Notes: generated from the sequence alone by a model not told the origin. A stretch of 64,000 bases of DNA from Entamoeba invadens IP1 (GCF_000330505.1 NW_004440189.1:660654-724653); one strand, 5' to 3'. Positions 10,064 through 20,410 are shown, numbered from the stretch's first letter. Translations and numbers: made by a program.

Positions 10064-12364
10064 TCACCTCGACTCATTGTGAAACTCGCAGACAAAAAGC
10101 ATCGAAATGAGGTCTTTGACGTCTTTCAATCGTGTGATAAGTCCATCGACCGACGCAATCGACTCAATTCGATCCATCGTCAAATGTTTTTCTCCGCTCT
10201 TGTTCGCCGTTCCTGAACCCTCACAATCGCATTGCAGCAAGTCGTGTGTATCACATAACGTGTTTTCGTTCAACTCAAACACCTTCATCAATTGTTCCAA
10301 ACTCAAACTTTTACCCATCTCAAGATGCTCCTCGACCACACTCTCACTCACTTGGTTCTTTTGTAATTGTCGTTGGTAGATCTTCTCTTCAATAGTCCCC
10401 GTGCAGAGCATTCGATAAATCATCGCCTTTCGCTTTTGACCGTCTCGCCAAATGCGCGCCATCGCTTGTTTGTCCTTCGCTGGGTTCCAGTCGGGGTCAA
10501 ACAAAATAAGACGAGAGCACCCAATCAAATTGAGACCAACACCCCCTGCTTTACTTGAAAGGAGCAACACATTGTACCCGGACTTCTTGTCATTAATCTT
10601 TTCTACTATTGTGTCTCGACTTTTCTGACTCGTCTTCCCGTCTAATCTCAATATTTTGATTTTCGATTCTTCGCGTGTAGAAAAATACTTCTCAAAGACG
10701 TCGAGCGTCTTCGTGTAATTAGAAACGACAACAACTTTCTCTTCGCTATTTTCTATAATCTCTTCGATGAATTTCACTGTCACGTTGAATTTATTTGACC
10801 CTTCCAAATTGGCCACCTCTTGATTTAATATGTCAAGAATCTCTTTGTCGACGTCCTTGTAATTTTCAACCAAATAATCCCTCACCAAGAGGGGGTGGTT
10901 GCACAATTTTGTGAACAGTTGAATGAATTGAAGAGCAGCGCTTTGGTCGACTCTTTTCATCTTCAAGTCGTTGAGCATCATCGCATATATTTTCTTTTGA
11001 ACGATGCTTGGTTTGACAAACACAACAATCTCCGTCTTGTCCGGAAGGTACTTTTCGTTGATCTTTGATGTCCTTCTGAGCACATAATCATTCAACTTAA
11101 CTGTTAATTCCTTTGCTCTTTCCTTCCCAAGTTCAATTTCTTCCAGAGTCGCATCTCCGTCTTGTGCTCTTTGTATTGGCGTTGCAAAAACTCTTTTAAA
11201 TGTCCTAAGGGGTCCAAGACTCCCAGGACAACAGAACTCAACAAGTGAATAGAAATCTTCAAGTCCGTTTTGCACTGGGGTCCCACTCAAAATGATGTGT
11301 CGGCTTGCTCCGAGGTTTTGCAGGGAAGTGTTTGTCTTGGTCATCAAATTTTTGATCCGATGTCCTTCATCGCAAATGAGTAATCCAATTTTTGTTTTCT
11401 TGAGTGTTTCAACATGCGACCTGACTTGCTCGTAACTTGTGATCAAAACAGGGATATAATCGTTGATGAAGTCTTCCACCTTTTGCTTCATCAAAGCGTC
11501 CGAGCTTCCCGTCTTCACGGGGATTCTCTCTGTGCCAAGCCACTTCATGAACTCATTTTCCCAATTTCCAATCAGACTCTGCGGGCAGACAACAACTGTT
11601 TTTTTCACGTTGCATTGTTTGTACAGTGTCCATATCAGCGCGATCGTTTGAAGTGTTTTCCCAAGACCCATCTCATCTGCCAAAATACACCCGGAGTCAT
11701 CTCCTCTCATAACACAGTTATACATAAACTTAATTCCTTCGACTTGATGTGGTCTTAAGTGCTTCCCCAAATAAGGGTCGATCAACACTGGCGGTTCTTT
11801 CTTATCGTCCACAACAAACGCAAATGGGTTTTCTTTGTCATAAAGCGCAACCTTCTTTCTCATTGGTGCATTTGAGCTCAGAAAAGTCTTTTTCGTGATT
11901 GGAAGTGCCTTTGGAAGTGCACTCTCCGTCGGGGTTTCTTTTAAAAAGAGTTTCCCAGATAAGTAGTTGGCAACCGGTATCTCTTCCATGATTTCAACCA
12001 ACTTCCCTGAAAGTATTGTCGACTCCCCTCCTATCATGTCGGGAGTTATTTCCTTCGATACATTAGATATTTTTCCAATTTGTTTGTCTTCTTCGTCGTG
12101 AAGGAACCCAATGTTATTCGATTTGACAACGATAAACCCGTCGTTATAAGTCTTTTGCTTCTTCGGAGTGTTCTTAGTCCACATCATTTTGTAGACTTTG
12201 GTTATCTCTTTCTTTTCTTCAACTTTTGGACCAACTACTAACAACGCCTTCTGCGGGTGGAGAAGGCTCTCCTCTTTGACTGGAACTTTTGGTTTTAACA
12301 AAGTCGTTGTAGACTTTGGGGTGACGGAATTCCGCTTTGAGGAAAGCAGGACTGAACGTCTCAT
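10064..12364 (-). CDS. RAD54: RAD54-type SNF2 DNA translocase
   Basis: 766 residues. A basic, low-complexity N-terminal region precedes the SNF2 core: LRPHQVEGIKFMYNCV, Walker A ILADEMGLGKTLQT (~residue 235), LITSYEQVR, Walker B LLICDEGHRIKN (~335), and ILSGTPVQNGLEDFYSLVEF. The helicase C lobe carries LLSSKAGGVGLNLIG, DPDWNPAKDKQAMARIWRDG and TGTIEEKIYQRQ. The last motifs are more RAD54-like than those of ISWI or SWI2. RAD54 works with RAD51 in strand invasion and in removing RAD51 from DNA. Length and order match the family, with no breaks. The C-terminal CDTHDLLQCDC region is also typical. Confidence 0.93.
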   Translation of the reverse strand: MRRSVLLSSKRNSVTPKSTTTLLKPKVPVKEESLLHPQKALLVVGPKVEEKKEITKVYKMMWTKNTPKKQKTYNDGFIVVKSNNIGFLHDEEDKQIGKISNVSKEITPDMIGGESTILSGKLVEIMEEIPVANYLSGKLFLKETPTESALPKALPITKKTFLSSNAPMRKKVALYDKENPFAFVVDDKKEPPVLIDPYLGKHLRPHQVEGIKFMYNCVMRGDDSGCILADEMGLGKTLQTIALIWTLYKQCNVKKTVVVCPQSLIGNWENEFMKWLGTERIPVKTGSSDALMKQKVEDFINDYIPVLITSYEQVRSHVETLKKTKIGLLICDEGHRIKNLMTKTNTSLQNLGASRHIILSGTPVQNGLEDFYSLVEFCCPGSLGPLRTFKRVFATPIQRAQDGDATLEEIELGKERAKELTVKLNDYVLRRTSKINEKYLPDKTEIVVFVKPSIVQKKIYAMMLNDLKMKRVDQSAALQFIQLFTKLCNHPLLVRDYLVENYKDVDKEILDILNQEVANLEGSNKFNVTVKFIEEIIENSEEKVVVVSNYTKTLDVFEKYFSTREESKIKILRLDGKTSQKSRDTIVEKINDKKSGYNVLLLSSKAGGVGLNLIGCSRLILFDPDWNPAKDKQAMARIWRDGQKRKAMIYRMLCTGTIEEKIYQRQLQKNQVSESVVEEHLEMGKSLSLEQLMKVFELNENTLCDTHDLLQCDCEGSGTANKSGEKHLTMDRIESIASVDGLITRLKDVKDLISMLFVCEFHNESR

Positions 12365-12639
12365 CTTCTGGATAAATTGTTCATCATCAATTCCTCAATT
12401 ATCTCTTTCTTTATTATTGATATTATGGTTTTATTTCTATTAAAAATATACTTCACATTTATTATTAATAATAATAATATAATAATTATTATTTAGTACA
12501 AAAGTAAATGGTTTTTAGAAAAGATTGTTCTATTATTAAAAATGGTAAAAAATGGTAAAAAATGTTAATTTGTTATAGTATAAATTAAGTTATAATTGAA
12601 CTAAAAATATTAAAGAAAAAAACTATAAAAAGAAGTTAG

Positions 12640-13641
12640 ATGTTAAGTGAGCCGAAGTCTTGTTGTGCGAGTTGTTATTATTCCTTTCAGAATTACGTTC
12701 AAGATGTTGTCGAACAGTTCGAGGAGTTGATAACAATAGCAGAGGAAGAGGATAATGATCTCCTCAAAGATTACATTTTGCGTATGAAAGAAGTTCGCGA
12801 CTTATCAGAAACAAATACCCCGTTTTTGGAGTCAATTGTTTCTCTCTACACCAAACAGTTCAAAACAGAGGAAGACGTTGAAAAGTCATTAGAGCATAGT
12901 TGTTGCACATTGAATAAGCATAACATGTCACGTATTTCTGATGTCATCCAACAAACAGTTCGAGAGTGGTCAGGTGAAGGGAGTTATGTGCGAGATTCAT
13001 GTTTTAGGGTTTTGCTTGATGAGATAGGGACAAAAAAAAGAGTATTAGTACCGGGGTGTGGGTTAGCACGACTTCCTTATGAACTCGTGAAGAATGGAAA
13101 CGAGTGTTATGCATGTGAGTGCAATCACTATATGATACTTACACTCAATGCGTTAATTCAAGCCAAGAAGGAGGCATTTACGATATGCCCTTATCTCGTG
13201 TTCACCTCGGACTTGGTCAGCTCTGATTTTCAAAGGCTGAAATTGAAAATCCCAGACGTAGCGCCGAACGAGTTTCTTTCTCAAGTCAAATTTTCTGAAG
13301 AGGATTTTGTCACATATACCGAGAAGTCTCAAGTCACATTTGATGTTGTGTGCACTTGTTACTTTATGGACACTGCTTTTGATGCGGTCGAGTATATAAC
13401 AAGTATATTTAAAGTGTTAAAGAGTGGCGGGCAATGGGTGAACTTAGGGCCACTCCATTGGGTGAACAATTGTATCTCTTCTTTCCATTTTACACTTGAA
13501 GAAATAATTCAGATTGCAAAGAGAGTCGGATTTACTCTCGTCAAAAACTCAGAAATGAAAAGCACAACATATATACCTCAGCGCGATTGTACCACCCCTG
13601 TGACTTACCTCCCAAGACTCTTTATAATGAGCAAACCGTAG
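12640..13641 (+). CDS. N2227-family (carnosine N-methyltransferase-like) methyltransferase
   Basis: 333 residues. The helical N-terminal part is followed by the SAM-binding motif KRVLVPGCGLARLPYELV (~residue 137), then ECNHYMILTLNALI, VTFDVVCTCYFMDTAFD and a C-terminal GPLHWVNN plus FTLEEIIQIAKRVGF. This order is that of the N2227 family, whose characterised members methylate carnosine-type dipeptides. Whether the amoeba uses carnosine is unknown, so the substrate is inference. The region between RAD54 and this gene (275 bp) is a divergent, AT-rich promoter. Confidence 0.8.
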   Translation: MLSEPKSCCASCYYSFQNYVQDVVEQFEELITIAEEEDNDLLKDYILRMKEVRDLSETNTPFLESIVSLYTKQFKTEEDVEKSLEHSCCTLNKHNMSRISDVIQQTVREWSGEGSYVRDSCFRVLLDEIGTKKRVLVPGCGLARLPYELVKNGNECYACECNHYMILTLNALIQAKKEAFTICPYLVFTSDLVSSDFQRLKLKIPDVAPNEFLSQVKFSEEDFVTYTEKSQVTFDVVCTCYFMDTAFDAVEYITSIFKVLKSGGQWVNLGPLHWVNNCISSFHFTLEEIIQIAKRVGFTLVKNSEMKSTTYIPQRDCTTPVTYLPRLFIMSKP

Positions 13642-13870
13642 TCCTTCAATTTGAATTGTACTCTTCTTTTCTTTTATTATTACATACACATATAGTAATT
13701 ATTATTATATTCTAATCATTCCAAAATTATCGATATGGTATTTTTGTTATAAATAAACTATATTTATAATACTTAGAATTAAGCAATAGAAGTAATAATG
13801 ATATTACTAGTTATGGTTTTAAGTAAAAAAATAAAAAATTCCCGTTTTTTGTGGAATTTTTCCTTTTACA

Positions 13871-14149
13871 ATGGAATTTGAGAGTAAAAATCAAAAGAAA
13901 GTCTTTTATCTTCGAAACTTTGTTGGCAATTCGAATTGCAAACGGAACTCAGAAATCAGACCTATGGATTGTCAAGTAAGAAGCTCTACACTACGCCGTC
14001 CGGCAATTACACCGGACACCGAAATAATGCTCGGATACCCACCTGAAGAATCGCTGAAGCAACTTCTATCGCCATACAATTTCACCGGTCTCCGATTTGC
14101 TGCGAAGCCATTGTGGCAAGTCGCGCAAAGCACGAACACCACATACTAG
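13871..14149 (+). CDS. Small hypothetical protein
   Basis: 92 codons from ATG to TAG with no recognised domain. The composition (Arg, Pro and Thr-rich, with PAITPDTEIMLGYPPEE) and a higher GC than the flanks suggest real coding sequence rather than chance. It sits 62 bp before the convergent stop of the Rab6-like gene. It could also be part of a longer spliced gene, but no matching exon was seen. Confidence 0.5.
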   Translation: MEFESKNQKKVFYLRNFVGNSNCKRNSEIRPMDCQVRSSTLRRPAITPDTEIMLGYPPEESLKQLLSPYNFTGLRFAAKPLWQVAQSTNTTY

Positions 14150-14211
14150 TCTTTTAATTGTTTTATTTTTTGGTCTTTGTTTGTAAAACGACACATGAAA
14201 CAATCGACGAA

Positions 14212-15020
14212 TTAACAACACTTAAATTTTGTATTCACGCTGTTACTCTCAGTTATACTCACCGTCTCCACTGAATCCTCGGAAATGGGTTCAATCGAAC
14301 AAAGTCTTTCTGTAATGGCTTTGAACAACTCCGTGATGTTACAATTCTCTTTTGCGCTTGTCTCAAAACTTTGGCATTGATAGTAATCGGCTTTGTCGAG
14401 AGCTTCTTTCTGTGTCACTTCTCGTTTGCCAATATCGTTCTTGTTGCCCACGAGAAACAGAAAGACGTCTTTCTTCTCTTCGGATTTCACCAAAGAAATC
14501 CACTCGTCGAGATCATTGAAAGAGTCTCGATCACTAATATCATAAACAACTACAGCTACTCGACTCTCTCGAATATAGGAAGGTATTAAACTGTGATATT
14601 TCTCTTGTCCTGCAGTGTCCCACTATTCGTGATTTTGAAAGTACAATGCGGTGTATCAACAAACAATCTGAAGTTGTACTGTTTGCTTTGTTTTGTCATC
14701 AGTTACCAGTTTCGAACTGAAATCAGTGCCCACTGTTGCCTTTGAGTTGATTGAATGTCGCAAGTTATCATTAAAATTTATCGTTTAAATAATATAGTAA
14801 TTGTATTATACCAAAAACTATAAAATGTACTACCCCACTTCGTATAAAAAATAAGGAGACCAAACTTCATATTCGTTCACAAACATTCCGCTCATGAATC
14901 TGCCGATGATGCATGTCTTCCCTACTGTCTTTAAGTGTCTTTTGATGAAAAACAGAAAAGGAAATTCAAACCAGATGAGTCGCCAATAAAAACAACTTTG
15001 TACTTACGTGTTGGATTCAT
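14212..15020 (-). CDS. Rab6-like small GTPase (4 exons)
   Basis: The join is 15020-14972, 14924-14866, 14739-14665 and 14622-14212 (49+59+75+411 = 594 nt), giving 197 residues. Introns are 47, 126 and 42 bp with donors GTTTGAA, GTTTGGT and GTTTGTT. Splicing restores the P-loop GDSSVGKT, the switch region YEATVGTDFSSK, WDTAGQEKYHSLIPSYIRES, the VGNKNDIG base-binding motif and ETSAKE. The IPSYIRES..VAVVVYDIS stretch is the Rab6 signature. The C terminus KCC offers two cysteines for geranylgeranylation. Rab6 proteins act in Golgi and endosome-to-Golgi traffic. Without splicing only the C-terminal 93 codons are open, so the gene would be missed by simple frame calling. Confidence 0.88.
14623..14664 (-). 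other. Intron 3 of the Rab6-like gene (42 bp)
   Basis: The donor is GTTTGTTGA and the acceptor GAATAG. Splicing yields QLQI-WDTAGQE, the G3 motif. Confidence 0.85.
14740..14865 (-). other. Intron 2 of the Rab6-like gene (126 bp)
   Basis: The donor is GTTTGGTCT and the acceptor CTCAAAG. Splicing yields VNEYE-ATVGTDF. It is the longest intron inferred in the window. An internal AG (TATAG) is skipped because using it would break the frame. Confidence 0.75.
14925..14971 (-). other. Intron 1 of the Rab6-like gene (47 bp)
   Basis: The donor is GTTTGAATT and the acceptor GACAG. It interrupts the P-loop between the second Ser and the Val of GDSSVGKT. Confidence 0.85.
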
Positions 15021-15364
15021 CAATATATGGAGACTTCTTTTTTGTTTCAAAAATAAATAATTCTATTTTTGAAACACAAAAATTAACTCGAAGAATATTT
15101 TACTATATATATTAATAATTTTATTATATATTGATAGATTGTGATCTTTTTTTAACTTGATGATTAAAAACATTTTTTATTCGACCTTTAAATAACATTT
15201 CCATGTTTAATGTTATTAATATAAAAAAAACTATTATTGTTTGTTTTAAAAAAAGGTAAAAAAGAATTTGTATTGTTTTAGTATTTTTCACTATCAAAAA
15301 TATCATAACAATCAATTTTATTATAATTTTTAATTCTCGAATAATATCACAAAAAACAAAGCAA
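15021..15364. other. Intergenic, AT-rich
   Basis: This is the upstream region of the Rab6-like gene up to the left end of the inverted-repeat element. A 63-codon minus frame (15124-15315) has random AT-rich composition and is not called. Confidence 0.6.
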
Positions 15365-15666
15365 TTACAGTTAGTTCGGATTCAAATGAAACAAGTCTCA
15401 TAATAAATTGAATTTGTCTCAAAACAAATTAAAATTGCACCTATATTCAATTTTGTTTCAAAACAATAAAAATTTGTCTCATTACTTTGTAATTTGTCCC
15501 AATAAAAAACAAAAGTGTTTCAAAATGATATAATGTTTCAAAATAATATTAAAATGTCCTAAAAGTAAAAAAATTTGTCTCATAAATGTGTAATTTTGTT
15601 CGATAAAGATTGTAACACTCTTTAAAAAACAATAAAAATATACACACATACTCTCTTTTGATAAAA
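15365..15666 (+). repeat. Left 302-bp terminal inverted repeat
   Basis: It matches the reverse complement of 16237-16538 along its whole length. Similarity stops abruptly after GATAAAA. Confidence 0.85.
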
Positions 15667-15943
15667 CTTTAATGTTTAATTTATATTTACAACTAAAAAA
15701 TACTTAAAGAACACCTCGAGCGAGTAATTTTAACGCGACTAGTCTAATGAAATAATCAACACATTTTTCAAATTATTATCATCTACTTGAAACTTCCGGT
15801 TATATTCAATAGCATATTGAATATTGTTATTTTACTCTTGTTTATATTACTTAGTATTATCTCAATAAAATTTATGTTTTTAAATATTTAGTGATACATC
15901 GTTAATATACTTTTTATATAAAGTTTTTAATAAAGACGGAAAA

Positions 15944-16198
15944 ATGATTGTGTGCCGCTTACACATCAAGTTTTCAGGTTTTGATGTTTCTATTGGAGTT
16001 TGTGTTGTTGGTAGTAAAGTTGTTGTTATTTGCATGTGTTGCTTTCAAAAGCATTTTATGATGGTAACTCACCAAGTTGTATTTAATCTAATTGATAATT
16101 TAAAAAACAAAAAATTGTTCGAACTTCACGAACAAATTTTACAATTTCTTAAAGTAACATATTTTTTAAGTTGTTCATTATTTAAAAGCAAGTTTTGA
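15944..16198 (+). other. Short open frame inside the inverted-repeat element
   Basis: 84 codons starting MIVCRLHIKFSGFDVSIGVC, rich in Val, Phe and Cys. It resembles no transposase that can be recognised here. It may be a leftover of an internal gene or a chance frame. Confidence 0.25.
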
Positions 16199-16236
16199 TT
16201 TTTTAAAGTGTTATTAATTATTTAATTTCAAAATCC

Positions 16237-16538
16237 TTTTATCAAAAGAGAGTATGTGTGTATATTTTTATTATTTTTTAAAGAGTGTTACAATCTTTAT
16301 CGAACAAAATTACACATTTATGAGACAAATTTTTTTACTTTTAGGACATTTTAATATTATTTTGAAACATTATATCATTTTGAAACACTTTTGTTTTTTA
16401 TTGGGACAAATTACAAAGTAATGAGACAAATTTTTATTGTTTTGAAACAAAATTGAATATAGGTGCAATTTTAATTTGTTTTGAGACAAATTCAATTTAT
16501 TATGAGACTTGTTTCATTTGAATCCGAACTAACTGTAA
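16237..16538 (-). repeat. Right 302-bp terminal inverted repeat
   Basis: It is the inverted copy of 15365-15666. The near identity suggests recent activity or gene conversion. Confidence 0.85.
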
Positions 16539-16686
16539 ATATTATTAAATAACATCATTATTATTCTTTACACTTATCTAATTTGGTAAACCAATATTTT
16601 TTTGAATTTTATTATCAATTTAAAATATTAAACTATAACTTCATTAAAACACATAACAATAGACAAACAAGAAATTTCAGTTTCAA

Positions 16687-19600
16687 TTAAACGTTCAACA
16701 CGCATCGTCCGACTTTATAGCAAAGCTCTTTGGGGGTGACGTCAACGTTCTTCTTCTGGAAAGCTTTAGTGCTCAATTTCAAAGCAGTTCTAAGGCAGAG
16801 TGCTGGGTGGCTTGATGACTCACACTTGGTATACATTTTTTTCATCACCTCTTTTGCAGAGAGTCTGTCCCTTCTGATCTTTTTGAGCAAAAACGCGGCA
16901 AGGTTTCTGCACATCGCACACTTCATTTTGATTCCTTCAAGTCCAGTTGGTGTCTTCTTTTCACACTCCTTTGCAACAGCAACCATTTTGTTCACACGTT
17001 TGTTGAGTCTGCTCTTGTATTCTTTTTCCTCTCTCGCAACGTCATTCATTTTCTCATCGACCAAATCAATCTTAGTGTAATAATACTCGGTACCTTTATC
17101 CTTCACTACTTTGGCTTTGTTCATCATCATCTCGTTTCTCTTATTCAGCAACACTGCGTGCTGTTTCTCGTATTGTCTGATTCTGTATTTCGCAAGTCTC
17201 TTAACTCTCTCAACGTGCTTGAACAGTGCTTTCTGCAGCTTCTTGTGGTCGTACAACACCTTCTTCAATTTATTCTTCATGAGCTCTCTGACGTTCTTCA
17301 GTTGTTCCATCTTCTCTTCTGCTCTCTCTGAAATAACATCTCCAGTCTCATGGACAGACTTGTAGAGTTTATCAATCATTCTTTTGTTCACGGCAAGCTT
17401 ACCCCTCATGATACGGACTTTTCTTGAACTTCTCTTCATTTGTCTGATCAATTCTCTCGACTTTCTTGCAGCCTTCATCGTCTTTTCATCGATAGATCTG
17501 ACAAACACTACCTTATTAAGTGCTTCGAGCTTCTCTCTTACTTTATTCTCAACAGTGTTCAAAATTAGAAGGTCTCTCTTCAGTTCTTTCATTCTTTTGG
17601 TGTTCTCCTTCAATTGCTCAACACTATCAGTCTTTGATGCTTTCAAGATTCTATTGAGTTCATCGGCAATGCCTTCTTTTTTAGTTCTGACTCTCGCTAA
17701 ATTGCTTTGTGCCTCAACAACTGCCAGTTTAAGAGACTCGTCTCTCTTTCGAAGTGCCTCAGTGACTCTTCCTTCAATTTCCGCAGCATTTTTCATGTGG
17801 ATATCAATCATTTTATTGACCTCTTCCACTCTCTTTTGGAGCTCATCAACAATTTGGTTGTATTCGTTGTTCTCCTTGAGCACGTTGATTCTCTTCAAAG
17901 TTCGTTCTTTACTCTTGTTGAGTACTCTCACCATTTTTCTTTCTCCTCTCAAGTCAGACTTCAATTCTTCAATGACCTTTTCTTCAATCTTTTCAACAGC
18001 GCGTTTGGCAACAGACGCTTTGGCGTGTGCAGTTGCTTGTCTTCTGCTCACATCGTTCAAGTCTTCAACAAGCCCAGACTTCTCAAGTTCGTTTGTGGTT
18101 TGGCTGACCTTCTCCTTCAAAATTTCCATTTCACTGGTCAACTCATCTTCCAAAGTCTTAAGTTCAGCAGCAACCTTTTTGAGGTGTTCATACTTTTTAG
18201 TTCTCTCGGCTCTGATTCTGCTGTACTCAGCTTTCAATCGATTGACAGCCTTCGCAACCTTCTGGTTCATCTCTGGCAACTTCTTTCGTAAGATGGCAGC
18301 TTTCTCTGCAAATGTCTTGACCTGGTCGACAGTGTATTTTTTATTCGTCATCGCTTTTTCAATACGCTCAATTCTCTTTTCAAAGCGTCTTCTTCCTCTC
18401 AAAGCCTCTGTTTTCGCCTTCTTGAATGCTGCGATCTTCTCTTTAACAAATTCCCGCTGAATTTTTTGCATGTCCAAGTCATACTCCTTTCTTGCTTTCA
18501 TTTGTGCCTTATTCATAAACTTCAGTTTTCTTTGGACTTTTCTCAGTTGAGTGTCGGCAGTGTTAAATTGTCCTCTGAGCTCGCTCAGTTTCGATGCGGC
18601 AATGTCTCTCAACACCTCAACAGTTTGTTTCTTCAAGTATTCCTTCTGTTTGTTAATCTCTTCTCTCAGTGCCACAACCCTCTGTCCCACTTTTCTTGCC
18701 AATTCACGATGTCTCTTTTCTTCCTCTGCAATTCGATCTCTTCTGTCTTCATAAGCAATTCGAACGATTTTACTCTTATTATATACATTGACTCGAGCCA
18801 TCAACATGGTTCTGAGGTTCTTGATCTGTCTCAACACATTCACTCTGACCTTTTTGAGTTGATTGGCAGTTTCCTGAAGTTCGGCTTTTTTCTTTGGTAA
18901 CGTGAACTCGGATTCAATCAATGGGATAGTGGCGTTCAATGATTGGACCACTTCAAAAAGTCTTTTCTTATACAAAACTCTCTTTTCCAATTTCTTCTTC
19001 ATCCATTCGACAACCCTCTTGATCTCTTGAACTTTGAGTTCGGTCATTTCTTCAATGTGTGCAATACGTTGGACCAATCCCGACATTTGGACTTCCTTCT
19101 CTTTAATGTCTCTCTGCAGGGTTTTCTTTTTTCTATACAATTTTCTTAATTCTTTAATCAGTCGTTGTTGTTCTTTCTCGCTTCTTTTCTTTTGCTTCTG
19201 TGCCTTTTCCACTGTTGTTCTCAGCTCTTTTTCAAGTCTCTCTCGCAACTTAACATCCTTCTCTGCACCATTCTTCTTGATTTGTTCCATAAAGACCCCA
19301 AGCGCTGTCGTCTGTTTGTCAATCGTCTCTTGTGAGGCTTCAACTTCTTTAACCTTCTCTTCAATTTGTGTTTGAACGTCGACAAGTTGTTGTCGCATCA
19401 CAACCAAGTCCTTTCCCCCCTTATCCGCTCTCTCTTGCATTTTTGCCTTTTTCCTTTCGACATCCATCTGTGTTTTGTTGATATTGTTTTCGTACCCACT
19501 GATGACTGCCTCGACTAGTGAATTGAATTTAGAAGACTTCTTTGTCTCCGTAATGTTTACAGGAGTTGTGGTATTGGTAGCTGTCGTTCCATTTGTCGAA

Positions 19601-19872
19601 GTCGTATTTGTTTGCGTGGAATTCGAGACGGTAGCGTTCGTCGCATTTGTTGGCTTCAACAACGTGTTTGCCTCCTTTTTAACGGTATCCCAAAGACTGT
19701 CCTCAAAATCGTCCATTTCCTATTCATTAATTTCAATTGAGCAAAAAACAATAAAAAATTTGAACCGTTGTTGTCTCAAAACACAAAAAGTGGAACAAAC
19801 ATAATCTTCTTCAGTCGAGTAGGCCCACGTCAGCATGTTCATTGTTAATAACATGAGAAACACTCCTCGCAT
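16687..19872 (-). CDS. Secreted coiled-coil protein with C-terminal saposin-like (SAPLIP) domain (2 exons)
   Basis: The join is 19872-19801 and 19719-16687 (72+3033 nt), giving 1034 residues. Exon 1 encodes a signal peptide, MRGVFLMLLTMNMLTWAYS, then TEEDY. The 81-bp intron starts GTTTGTTCC and ends GAATAG. After an Asn/Thr-rich segment with many N-x-T/S sites (~50-95) comes ~820 residues of Lys/Glu/Arg-rich coiled coil. The last ~80 residues have the six-cysteine saposin-B spacing: CAMC, KCESSSHPALC, ELCYKVGRC. Saposin-like proteins bind or disturb lipids, and Entamoeba has a family that includes the amoebapores and very long members with the domain at the C terminus. This one fits the long class. 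Whether it is membrane-active is not shown. Confidence 0.82.
19720..19800 (-). other. Intron of the SAPLIP coiled-coil gene (81 bp)
   Basis: It has a GTTTGTTCC donor and AATAG acceptor. It joins a signal-peptide exon in frame to the long coiled-coil exon (EEDY-EMDDFEDSLWD). Confidence 0.8.
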
Positions 19873-20410
19873 GTTTTTTAAAATATAAATTTCAGTTTCA
19901 AGATCTCTTTGTTGAGCTCTAAAATCATGGACTTTTGTTATGTATAACATTTTTGGATCTTTTATTTTTATTTTGCAGTTCCTAGTGGTTTTTGTGTTGA
20001 ATTTTTTTTATTTATATAATTGAGCCGAATAATCCCACTTTTTTGGACAATTTTTTCATTGAGTATAAATCTGTTTTTATGAGTCCATGTTCAAAAAATT
20101 TTTTTATTAATTAAAATACCAATAAATTTATAGATAAAATAATAATTATTTTATAGTTAATTAATAATTTTTCTTATTTTTTTTGAACAGAGTTTATAGT
20201 ATAATAAATTAAATCTTTTAATTTTTAACCATTTAGTATAAAAATTAAGTTTATTTACATTTATTACCTTATGTGTTAAAGAATTACTAACTGTCAATCC
20301 AAGTAAAAATGATTAAGATTTTCTATTTTAAATAACAAAAAAGGGATGAAAATAAGCAATAATTGAAATTCAAAATACAATTCACTTTATCCATAGTATT
20401 ATTGGCATAT
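19873..20410. other. Intergenic, AT-rich, with the palindrome at 19936
   Basis: This spacer lies between the SAPLIP start and the stop of the RasGEF (both minus strand). It has long A/T runs. Apart from the palindrome nothing stands out. Confidence 0.6.
19936..19949. promoter_or_regulatory. Palindromic motif TGTTATGTATAACA
   Basis: A 14-bp near-perfect palindrome ending 64 bp upstream of the SAPLIP start. The same word or its TGTTATATATAACA variant occurs three more times in the window, always in intergenic sequence before a gene. Confidence 0.35.

Larger units (their letters stand above)
15365..16538. mobile_element. Tc1/mariner-like inverted-repeat element with 302-bp terminal repeats (non-autonomous or decayed)
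   Basis: The left arm 15365-15666 and right arm 16237-16538 are inverted copies of the same length, and comparison by eye found one mismatch. The outer ends read TTACAGTTAGTTCGG and CCGAACTAACTGTAA. If TA is the target duplication (15366-15367 and 16536-16537), the element proper is CAGTTAG...CTAACTG, the CAGT-type end of many Tc1/mariner elements. The arms are packed with repeated TTTGTCTCA and TGTTTCAAAA words. The 570-bp middle has only an 84-codon frame (15944-16198), with no visible DDE motif. No autonomous transposase is present in the element. Confidence 0.8.

Noticed and set aside
15370..15390. tRNA B-box-like GTTCGGATTC in the element terminus
   Set aside because: No A box at the right distance and no cloverleaf possible. 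It is part of the inverted repeat.
17384..18460. 358-codon open frame opposite the SAPLIP coiled-coil gene
   Set aside because: It is rich in Ser, Leu and Phe as expected for the antisense of a Lys/Glu/Arg-rich coiled coil. The true frame has a signal peptide and a saposin domain.
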